Below are positions 54,929 to 64,000 of a stretch of 64,000 bases of DNA, in pieces. The DNA comes from Hofstenia miamia. Taxonomy: Eukaryota > Xenacoelomorpha > Acoela > Hofsteniidae. Within the stretch, counting starts at the first letter, position 1; every line of letters starts with the position of its first letter. The stretch lies in assembly GCA_900660155.1 (NCBI GenBank), contig CABFPE010000352.1:690671-754670 (forward strand). Reading direction: 5' to 3'. The position numbers and the translations under genes were made by a program. The notes beneath the pieces are model-generated. The model was not told the DNA's origin. It worked only from the letters and a program-made list of their open reading frames with translations, and did no database searches.

Positions 54929-56850
54929 ATGGTTTCATACTTTTCATAGCATGAACAGTCTCTTCCTTATAAGAATAGCATGATCATTGTAAGAATAGTC
55001 TGAATATTATGTAAATGGTTTCATACTTTTCATAGCATGAACAGTATCTTCCTTATAAGAATAGCATGATCATTGTAAGAATAGTCTGAATATTATGTAA
55101 ATGGTTTCATACTTTTCATAGCATGAACAGTCTCTTCCTTATAAGAATAGCATGATCATTGTAAGAATAGTCTGAATATTATGTAAATGGTTTCATACTT
55201 TTCATAGCATGAACAGTCTCTTCCTTATAAGAATAGCATGATCATTGTAAGAATAGTCTGAATATTATGTAAATGGTTTCATACTTTTCATAGCATGAAC
55301 AGTCTCTTCCTTATAAGAATAGCATGATCATTGTAAGAATAGTCTGAATATTATGTAAATGGTTTCATACTTTTCATAGCATGAACAGTCTCTTCCTTAT
55401 AAGAATAGCATGATCATTGTAAGAATAGTCTGAATATTATGTAAATGGTTTCATACTTTTCATAGCATGAACAGTCTCTTCCTTATAAGAATAGCATGAT
55501 CATTGTAAGAATAGTCTGAATATTATGTAAATGGTTTCATACTTTTCATAGCATGAACAGTCTCTTCCTTATAAGAATAGCATGATCATTGTAAGAATAG
55601 TCTGAATATTATGTAAATGGTTTCATACTTTTCATAGCATGAACAGTCTCTTCCTTATAAGAATAGCATGATCATTGTAAGAATAGTCTGAATATTATGT
55701 AAATGGTTTCATACTTTTCATAGCATGAACAGTCTCTTCCTTATAAGAATAGCATGATCATTGTAAGAATAGTCTGAATATTATGTAAATGGTTTCATAC
55801 TTTTCATAGCATGAACAGTCTCTTCCTTATAAGAATAGCATGATCATTGTAAGAATAGTCTGAATATTATGTAAATGGTTTCATACTTTTCATAGCATGA
55901 ACAGTCTCTTCCTTATAAGAATAGCATGATCATTGTAAGAATAGTCTGAATATTATGTAAATGGTTTCATACTTTTCATAGCATGAACAGTCTCTTCCTT
56001 ATAAGAATAGCATGATCATTGTAAGAATAGTCTGAATATTATGTAAATGGTTTCATACTTTTCATAGCATGAACAGTCTCTTCCTTATAAGAATAGCATG
56101 ATCATTGTAAGAATAGTCTGAATATTATGTAAATGGTTTCATACTTTTCATAGCATGAACAGTCTCTTCCTTATAAGAATAGCATGATCATTGTAAGAAT
56201 AGTCTGAATATTATGTAAATGGTTTCATACTTTTCATAGCATGAACAGTCTCTTCCTTATAAGAATAGCATGATCATTGTAAGAATAGTCTGAATATTAT
56301 GTAAATGGTTTCATACTTTTCATAGCATGAACAGTCTCTTCCTTATAAGAATAGCATGATCATTGTAAGAATAGTCTGAATATTATGTAAATGGTTTCAT
56401 ACTTTTCATAGCATGAACAGTCTCTTCCTTATAAGAATAGCATGATCATTGTAAGAATAGTCTGAATATTATGTAAATGGTTTCATACTTTTCATAGCAT
56501 GAACAGTCTCTTCCTTATAAGAATAGCATGATCATTGTAAGAATAGTCTGAATATTATGTAAATGGTTTCATACTTTTCATAGCAGGAACAGTCTCTTCC
56601 TTATAAGAATAGCATGATCATTGTAAGAATAGTCTGACATATTATGTAAATGGTTTCATACTTTTCATAGCATGAACAGTATTTTCCTTATAAGAATAGC
56701 ATATCATTGTAAGAATAGTCTGAATATTATGTAAATGGTTTCATACTTTTCATAGCATGAACAGTCTCTTCCTTATAAGAATAGCATGATCATTGTATGA
56801 ATAGCCTGAATGTTATATAAATGGTTTCATACTTTTATTTTATAAGAATA
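54929..56850. repeat. 86-bp satellite, 22 units plus a degenerate partial unit
   Basis: Unit starts (ATGGTTTCATACTTTTCATA) fall at 54929, 55015, 55101 and so on every 86 bp to 56821. Most units are identical. Variants are confined to unit 2 (CAGTATC) and the last few units (GCAGGAAC, GACATATT, GCATATC, TGAATAGCC). Each unit contains the octamer AAGAATAG twice. The array lies in the intron of the PLAC8-like gene. It has no variable spacers and is not CRISPR. Confidence 0.97.
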
Positions 56851-57807
56851 GCATTGATTCTTTGTAGTCAGCAAAGAATTCATTAGAATAGTATTTTTAA
56901 AAGGCCTGGGCTGTGAACACTCTCATATTAATACACTGCTAGAAATTTATCGCAAGCGCTTTCTGTGTGAATTCAACCATCTTAAAACATGTGCTTAAAT
57001 TACAAAGGCGATATTGCAATCTCTCAGTGTGAATACCCTCCTTTATTTCCCCTTGTTTAAATATCAAGATTGGAGTTATTGCTCGCTTTCTGTGTGAATG
57101 TGAATGCTACTAACTTAAACCATGTGTTTATAACACAAGCACTATCTCGCAAGCTTTCAGTGTGAATACACCCCTAGAGTGTAGCAAACAAGATTTTGTA
57201 CAAATAAGATAAGGAGAATGGAAGCATCAGATATGAAAATATCTACTGGACACCAGAGATGAAATGGTGCCGGCCTGGACTGTCAATTTCAAGTTTTCAA
57301 GAATGCCGGTAAAATTACCGATCGTTTAGGGCCAAAATTATAAAAATAATTTATTGTTTTTCATTATTAAGAAGGAATATTTTGCTTAGTTTGAGAGGAA
57401 TTCCTATGAACATCTAAATTTCGAAAAATATATTCTTAGCAATCTACAGTATTTTAATTAGAATATTCATTAAATTTACTTTCCGGAATCTCTCAATCAT
57501 CTACTATGAATATAGATGTTCTGCTTTTTAATTTGACCTCAGTTTTTAATGGATTTTACTAATAATTTTTACAGAAGCTGTAATCAATAGGATTTACACT
57601 TGAAATTTAAGGGACTCATACAAATATAGCAACACTCAAAATAAATTTGAAAGATTTTCGGTTGCCAAGACATTCAAACACAAATTTCAGTTGTCACTAC
57701 TAAATGAGCAATTATTTGTCTTTAGCGAAAAAATATTTAAATATATGCATTTGTTTTATAAATTATTCAATGATAACTTGAGGTCAAGTGCCACGGCAAT
57801 ATGAAAC

Positions 57808-57848
<41 letters not shown>

Positions 57849-58079
57849 ATAATTGCATAGATTAAATATAAAATGCAAATACAATGTGACTGCCAAAACC
57901 GGCCGAAAAACGGCTGGCTGGTATTTGCACTTGCCGATCAACTAACGGCCCCGCCCTTAAAATGTCCGGCCAGTTCCAAATATGCTGGACATGCTGCGAA
58001 CAGTAGACAATTTCTTCCAATACACTGGTACACAAAAAACAGAGTTCAATTTAAGATTTAGAAGAGCCTACGTTCAAAT
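56851..58079. other. Intron sequence after the satellite
   Basis: About 56930-57180 holds repeated phrases (TCTGTGTGAAT, AGTGTGAATAC/CACC) that look like remnants of another short repeat. No gene recognised. A GC-richer patch near 57890-57985 (CCGGCCGAAAAACGGCTGG) is unassigned. Confidence 0.4.
57813..57844. repeat. (TA)n microsatellite
   Basis: About 32 bases of TA. The Ile/Tyr frame across it is not a gene. Confidence 0.95.
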
Positions 58080-58440
58080 TGTGTGCTGAAAATTGTGTAA
58101 TAGTGATTGGACGAATTTTCTTTAAATTGTTTTCTGCAATGGGCTCGGTGATATTCGTTTTTGGTACAGGTGTGACGATTGCTGATTTCCATTTTTCAGG
58201 GTATGTCATTGAAGACTTTAGCACAGAATGATGATTATAAAACTAGAAGGGATCTTTGACAAACCTGGCGATGTGTCGACTTTAATTCTTCCAAACAGAT
58301 GTTGAACTCTCTCTTCGGAAACATTCGGAATGTCATGGAATATCCTGCAGGATCCACGTCATTAATCCTTATAGCTATCTTTATTGAATCTGCAGAAAAA
58401 CTAATTGAACATTTTTGCTTCATTTTCACTCACATTTATT
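58080..58440 (-). pseudogene. Non-LTR RT N-terminal fragment
   Basis: Minus strand: MTFRMFPKREFNICLEELKS (about 58290-58350) matches the F-x2-[IF]-x3-E-[VF]-x3-L-x2-L-K-S pattern before the RT palm. Then, in another frame, YPEKWKSAIVTPVPKTN and LKKIRPITIT (about 58090-58200) match the P-x2-W-K-x-A-x-V-x-P-[VI]-x-K and RPI motifs. No palm motifs follow. It is a fragment with at least two frame changes. Confidence 0.6.
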
Positions 58441-59715
58441 TTTATGTTAGTTGGGTTTGTTCTCCTTCCCACTTCCTTTTGTAGTTCTGGCAAGTTAAGT
58501 TAGCAATACGATTTCTCCTGAGTTGTCGCTTTTTTTTTTGGACGATAATTCTTTGGGTTCGATTTAATGGGGTTCTATCTCCCTTCTTTAAGCATTTCCT
58601 TTTGATACTAATCAACTCACTTAAAAATCATCACGAATTTTAAGCGTTCTATAGCTAAACGCTATGATTATTGTTAAATACCTGTACTCATCTACTTAAT
58701 TCGATTGAATTGGGAAAAGTTTTGTATATGAAACCTTTTGAGATGATTTCCAATGTCAATGATTGCTTTGATCTCTTGTGAAGGGTTTGTTTCTTTGTTA
58801 CCCTGAAATAGTTATTTTTATATACTCAAATTTTTTTATTATTTTCTAAAACACTTTCTCATGAATTATTATAAATATTCAGAATGTTGATATAGCACAA
58901 AAAACGCAGAATGCTAGACATTTCTACATGTATGTAGAAAAAAGTTACTATTCCACTAACTTTCGTACAAGGCAATAGCTGCTGTACAATTCAGAATAGG
59001 GTTACACACACGGACTGCAAAAGTTAAAATTTCTTCATCAAAACGAGGAAAATTTTAAATTGGGACTAATAAAAAATTGAAACTGAGTCGCGAACATTTG
59101 GGATTAATCCGATTGAAGAGCATGGTCAGCTTGTTGAAATTCCAGTAGCTTCTTCGAACTCTTTTGATTAAGTGGCAACATTTCACCTCCCCAAAATGTT
59201 TACACAAAATTCAAGCTTAGTAATGGTTGCCAATTACAATATTTTAGAGAATTTTCCGTTTATTCATTATTAAAAGACTATAATTTCAATCTACATTAAA
59301 AATGTCCGTTTTTTAGCTGAAAAATATATGTTAAAAATCTTGTAATATGCCTGATACAATCGTCCAGATATTTATGCCACTTGTGTTGCGTAAGCAATAA
59401 TTAGTTAAAAATCCTAGGATAAGAAAGTGGACAAGATTTACATTAAGATTTGCATTTATCTGTAGATGTTGATTTGTGGAGTTATTTACTGCTTATATTA
59501 CAAACTATGAATGGCTTAACAATAACATGTACGTGTCTATACAAAATCCATTGATGAAAAATGGAGAAATCAATAAAGCTTCAAGAATTGGAATATAGTC
59601 AATTTTTGTGGATGTGATCTTCTGACTGAAGAACTAATTATTTTCAGTTCTTATATTTTCTAAAGATGTTAACCAAGAAGTTAAAAAACAGTTCCTAGAG
59701 CATTTTTTCTGTTGT
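58441..59715. other. Intron sequence, nothing recognised
   Basis: AT-rich with no supported feature. Confidence 0.45.
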
Positions 59716-59776
59716 TTTTCGAACCCGCTACCTTCCAAAACACGAAAAGCCTGACTGGAAGATGAGTTAGCCCAAT
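59716..59776 (-). repeat. tRNA-like segment, possible SINE head
   Basis: On the minus strand the segment has TAACTC near 59764-59769 (A-box-like) and GTAGCGGGTTCGAA (59718-59731), which is B-box-like and matches a T-arm start. About 40 bp separate them, as in a tRNA. It lacks a closable acceptor stem, so it is more likely a tRNA-derived SINE fragment than a functional tRNA. Confidence 0.3.
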
Positions 59777-60172
59777 TTTGAATAAATTGCTACATTTCAC
59801 AATTCGATAGTGTGAGCTATACAATATACGGAAGATTCTTTATGAATCAAAACAAAAAATTGACATTGTGCTAAAACGCATTCTTACTTTGTTTGTAATT
59901 TAAATTTAGAAATTTATAAAGTGCATCAAAGGAATAATAAAAATGTAGCTCTCCATTTTAACAGTTCGTTGTCGGTTATTTTTTTACTAATTTAAATATT
60001 TTTTCATCTTCAAAATCTTAAGTGACTAGCAGTGAAGTTAGAATTGTAAATAATGACATGTTTTTTAAAATTTATTGAATCTCTAACACCGAAAAAGTCA
60101 TTCTATTACTCGTGAACATTAGAAAATGTAGTGTTTTTTAGGCAAAATAATTCTACTCAATGCAAACCGTTA
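59777..60172. other. Intron sequence, nothing recognised
   Basis: No supported feature. Confidence 0.45.
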
Positions 60173-60531
60173 GTGTCCATTAAGCTCTGCGGTACGGCAA
60201 AAATCTTGTCCCAGTCCTGCTCGATACCGTACCGTTAAAACTGTGTTAGTACTGGTAACGTAGATTCTAATACCGGTACCTTGTGGTTAAAAACAAAACC
60301 AAAAAAGCAAAAACCCATTCATTACTCAAAAACAAAAACCGGGACTACAACCGATAAAACAAAAAAACAAGAAAACAAAAAATCCATCAATTTTTCAAAA
60401 AAGTATTATTAAAGTAGTACCGTTCCGTATCATACGACATCACATGTTTTAATCCAGTACAGTACCAACTAGACCATATCAGGAATGGTACTGATGGTAC
60501 CACATAACACTATTGTCCTTGTAATGGACAC
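60173..60531. mobile_element. Candidate MITE, 10-bp inverted ends, GGTACC-rich interior
   Basis: GTGTCCATTA at 60173-60182 is exactly inverted at 60522-60531. The interior is dense in GGTAC/GTACC motifs (for example TACCGTACCG and ACCGGTACC), resembling the subterminal arrays of the hAT elements at 12430-14212. No target duplication was confirmed. Confidence 0.4.
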
Positions 60532-61556
60532 CTAAATTGGCTGAAATGCAAGCATATTTTTTCATTTTTCGATGTGGCCCTTGAGAAGAAGGTTTTTCTA
60601 GGGTGTAAGGAATGTGCGGGGTCGAATGATAGGGTTAGAATACCAAAGTGATCCCATTGTGGAATTAATTCTGAATGGCACATGTAAGGCATACATCTTT
60701 GTCGTATTCCAAACTTCTAACATAGTTCTCATTTGAATACGTAATGTAGCATTTTACAAATAGCAAAAATGTTCAATTCATCAGTCAACAACGTGATAGG
60801 GGTTTGTGCGCAGGCGCTCATCTTGGATCAATAACTTAATATTTTCACAGATATGTAAATACCTTTACAAGAAATTTCATAAATAGGTTGTTATATACTT
60901 TGAACACGATAAAAATAAGAAATTTTTGGCAGATATACATCACATTTTCAGTGTTATTGTGAAAATGTTTGGGGTGTAAAATCCAACAACATTATCAAAA
61001 TATATGAATATTTAATATCTTCATATAAATAAAATAACAATGATCACACTTATTTGACAATCTATTTCAGCAAACTTAAAATTTCATGAAGTTTCGCCAA
61101 AAAAATTAAAAGGCACTCGTGTTATAGAATTAAATCGGTTGGTGATGCAAAATGAACCCAAAACTGTAAATATGGTTGGCGGAAACTATAAGTGTTGGAC
61201 GCATACTTCAAAATCTTAGTAAATATGCATAATTTTACAACATCATTTGTTAGAAGTTTTCACTAAAAACAATTTTAAAATATTGCTAACCTCCTTCAAC
61301 AGTAGAAATAAAACTTTTTTTTGCCATGTACACCAATTCGAAAATTATCCGATTTACTAAACTTTCTTTGTCCGTTCTTTGCAGGACTTAATCATAATCA
61401 AATCCATTTATAACCAGCCGTTTCAATGTCAAAAGTATATTTACTGATAAATTCGACTTGCATTGAAAGTTAACATTAAAATAAACAAAGTTAAGTTTCG
61501 AAATTAACGTCGTTATTAATTTTACAACATGTCGTTTAAATGTAAAAAAAGCTTAC
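60532..61556. other. Intron sequence next to the proline-rich exon
   Basis: No supported feature other than the donor site at its right end. Confidence 0.45.
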
Positions 61557-61619
61557 AGGAGGGTATTCCACTAGCGGCATCATCGGTTGCGGAGGCGGGT
61601 AAGGTTGCTTGTTATCAGC
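61557..61619 (-). CDS. PLAC8-like protein, internal proline-rich exon
   Basis: A 63-nt exon on the minus strand, bounded by an acceptor TTTTAG (61620-61625) and a donor GTAAGC (61551-61556). It encodes 21 residues (ADNKQPYPPPQ, then MMPLVEYPP) in phase 0, matching the phase and the Pro/Tyr/Gln composition of the next exon at 50291-50749. The intervening intron is 10.8 kb. It has no initiator Met, so at least one further 5' exon lies upstream, beyond 61.6 kb and probably outside the window. The call rests on splice sites, phase and composition; no transcript was seen. Confidence 0.7.
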
Positions 61620-62588
61620 CTAAAACATTGAATTAAAAAAGGCTTTAGCCAAATTTTGAAACACGTCTGGGAGAATTATCTGCTTTAATTTTTTATCGAT
61701 TATATTGTTTATTTAATGACATATACTTAATAATTACTAAATATAAATAAAATATACGTTTTCAATATGCTTTTCTTAGAAATGGTAAGTATATATACAA
61801 TAAACGCATTCTAAATTTGATTTCTTCAGAAATAATACCGTTTTTCTAAATTTCAAAATCTCACAAATTACCAATAATTTTTATACTGTGAATCTTTTGA
61901 CGGGTAAATATTGGTTTGACCGAATTAAGAAAATCAATTGCAATGCATTTTAAGTTCTCAATAAATAGAAGTGAAAATATGATATTCCATTAAATATATA
62001 ACGTCTGCAGTTTCCTAATATTCAATGTTAGGTCTCATTAAAGGATTATCTTTTTACAAATGAGTAAATGACTGGAGCTTGAAATTTACAAGTTGTTGAA
62101 AATGAACATGTTGCTCCAAACAAATCGAGGATGTGACCAGAAAACAGCCATGAATCAGCAGTAAGCAAATGTATTTTGTCGAATTTTAATAAGTCAGTCA
62201 TGAGTGAGAAGAGATTTAATATCCGGTATACGCAATGTAGCACAAACGCAATAGATTAAATGTAATTTCCTTGGTGACAATTGAAAACTTTAATTCTTTG
62301 ACCTCATAATAAATATAATTCATCCTGTGATAGTAATTTGAGAGATTTTTTAAACTAATTACTTAAATGTCTTAACAAGATTATTACATTTTTGTTACCC
62401 AGGGCGGGACATGTATTTTAGGTTTATGGAATGAGCCCTATACTGAAAGAGGCTTGGGGGGGCTTAGAAAAGATCAAAATCTCGTGAGCGGCCCATGCGA
62501 ACCCAAAAATATAAATGGGCCCGGGTTGGCCCCGAATTTCAAAAACTCGGCCCATGTCCCGTCCTGTTAATATGACATTATTCCGTTA
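61620..62588. other. Presumed intron sequence, nothing recognised
   Basis: No supported exon or element. The minus-strand frame at 62046-62243 has no domain. Confidence 0.4.
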
Positions 62589-63339
62589 GGCCACGGTTAG
62601 ACTAGGTGATTGGTAACAAAAGCAATTACAAAATTGCATCACCAGACTGCATTGCAATTATAATTGTTGTTGTGATGAAACAGCTTACCAATCACATTAG
62701 AGTGGTACACTAGTTGATTTGTGACGCATGTGCAATGTTTTTGTAAAAAAATAACGACTAGAATTTCTGCCTGTAGTAAAATTAATCTCTAAAATTATGA
62801 TTAAATGTACAATTATTGGTGAACTTGAAATAGTGTTATTTGTAAAGCATATTTTAATAAATTTCAGCTCTTAGACATTAATGCCCTCATCAGTTATTAG
62901 TAGGGATGGAATTCCGATAATGCAGAGGCGTACGCAGGATTTTCTGACTCAATGCAGGGCGATGACCACCAAAATTTTTAAAAATATTGAGAAAATAGAC
63001 CCTAAAAAGGATTTCACCATCCTAGATTTTAAAATTTTCAATTTTATATAATATATTATATATAATTATATATAATAATATTTTTAAAATATGAAACAGT
63101 AGATATAAAAATAATACATATCATAATATTATAATTTGATGAACTTCAGTTTGGAAACACAACGCTTATTGAAGCCTTTTAAATTGGTACGCAAATCACT
63201 TTTAGTAATTGTTACAGGAATCGAACACGCACAATTTCTTCGTGATCGTCACATCGCTAATTATCTCGGGTGGTTAGACGTGCAACGCTTTCAAAAGTGA
63301 CAGATCACTTTTAACCAATCACCTAGTCTAACCGTGGCC
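62589..63339. mobile_element. Longer relative of the 19.6-kb MITE, TTA target duplication
   Basis: The left end GGCCACGGTTAGACTAGG (62589) and the right end ending CCTAGTCTAACCGTGGCC (63339) are the same as in the 19603-19827 element, with TTA on both sides (62586-62588 and 63340-63342). The right ~120 bp match the right arm and centre of the short element (including CTTCGTGATCGTCACATCGC at about 63238). The interior differs and is about 530 bp longer, so this may be an insertion-bearing or less deleted version. No transposase frame. Confidence 0.82.
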
Positions 63340-63342
63340 TTA

Positions 63343-64000
63343 CTAACTTTAAATTCCTGATGTGGTCGGATCTAACGACTAAGACTAATACCTGCTATGT
63401 TCAACTTTTATGCTATATACAGAGGTTGACATGATCCGAAAACTGGCACAAGTGGGGTCCAGCCCTTCGAACCCTAGACCCAGCTAACATTCCGCCTATT
63501 CCTGCATCTGCCTCAGGAGATATTGTTACTAAATGCCGGTGCCTAGAAATGGAAGAAAAACTATTTCTGTTAATGTTTTGCAAAGCAGGCCTATTTGTGA
63601 CAATGTAACCAATTTTGGTAAACAATTTGGTGAAAGTCAATTTACACTAGCATAATTTGAAGGATTCACATCCTTTCTCTATATTGAATGTACTTATTTT
63701 GATGTAAAGAATGGTTTGTGTTTCTTCAATGATGACATCAGCCAAGATCAATTAAAGATTATTTATTTATTTTTATTTGTAACGCTTTTATTCCTGTACT
63801 GTACGTATACAATAAATAGGAATACTAGACACAAATAATGTTTGTCATAGAAAACATGGATAAGAGCCATCATACAGATATTTACAGGCTGCATAGTAAA
63901 ATGTCCTTTTATATAACTCAGTGCGAGCTGAAGGAAGTTCGCGCTGGGCGTATTTCTTGGAACTTATGATACATTGGATGCTTCACGTCACTTTGAATTT
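63343..64000. other. Right end of window, nothing recognised
   Basis: The minus-strand frame at 63413-63640 has no recognisable domain. No splice-bounded exon of the PLAC8-like gene could be identified here. Confidence 0.4.

Noticed and set aside
54929-56850. CRISPR array
   Set aside because: The whole 86-bp unit repeats without variable spacers and the genome is eukaryotic; it is a satellite.
59716-59776. Functional tRNA gene
   Set aside because: Only A- and B-box-like segments are visible; no acceptor stem can be closed. Kept only as a possible SINE head.
63413-63640. First coding exon of the PLAC8-like gene
   Set aside because: No matching composition and no donor site in phase with the exon at 61557-61619.

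Overview
The window is a stretch of an AT-rich eukaryotic, almost certainly invertebrate animal, genome. The evidence is a TRIM-type RING/B-box gene, a spliced PLAC8-like membrane-protein gene with conventional GT/AG introns, and dense remains of animal transposon families: Ty3/gypsy, non-LTR, hAT, Tc1/mariner, piggyBac and palindromic MITEs. I cannot name the species. There is one scaffold gap (23428-23558) and one ambiguous base near 11252. No rRNA, CRISPR array or prokaryotic feature is present.

Layout. (1) 1-10.8 kb: three related copies, all on +, of an unusual retroelement-derived gene. The best copy (5822-9033) has an endonuclease-like segment followed by an intact 723-codon frame holding two successive reverse-transcriptase-like segments, both without the catalytic motif-C aspartates. 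The copies share a long 3' tail; a mariner remnant interrupts one tail, and hAT remains and a long-TIR MITE lie between copies. (2) 10.8-14.2 kb: gene-poor, ending in a 1.78-kb hAT-type non-autonomous element with a second hAT-type MITE nested inside; both have perfect 8-bp target duplications. (3) 14.3-16.2 kb: intact single-exon TRIM gene on the minus strand. (4) 16.5-25.0 kb: hAT element with ZBED-like transposase remnant, two MITEs, mariner remnant, gap, and a Tc1 element inside a TA microsatellite. (5) About 25.05-44.2 kb: a block almost free of CpG. It holds three decayed Ty3/gypsy elements (one +, two -), a piggyBac pseudogene and unassigned coding debris. (6) 44.3-50 kb: a second, CpG-containing piggyBac pseudogene and a non-LTR RT fragment. 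(7) 50.3 kb to at least 61.6 kb: two exons of the PLAC8-like gene (-), separated by a 10.8-kb intron that contains a CR1/L2-like non-LTR pseudogene, a 22-unit 86-bp satellite and an RT fragment. (8) 62.6-63.3 kb: a longer relative of the MITE at 19.6 kb.

Only the TRIM gene and the PLAC8-like gene look like ordinary host genes. Most of the rest is transposon-derived. The two strongest unusual signals are the conserved but catalytically dead RT-like ORF at 5.8-9.0 kb and the sharply bounded, nearly CpG-free 19-kb block. Inside that block, Arg codons and a protease active-site codon of unrelated elements have changed in the way expected from CpG decay.
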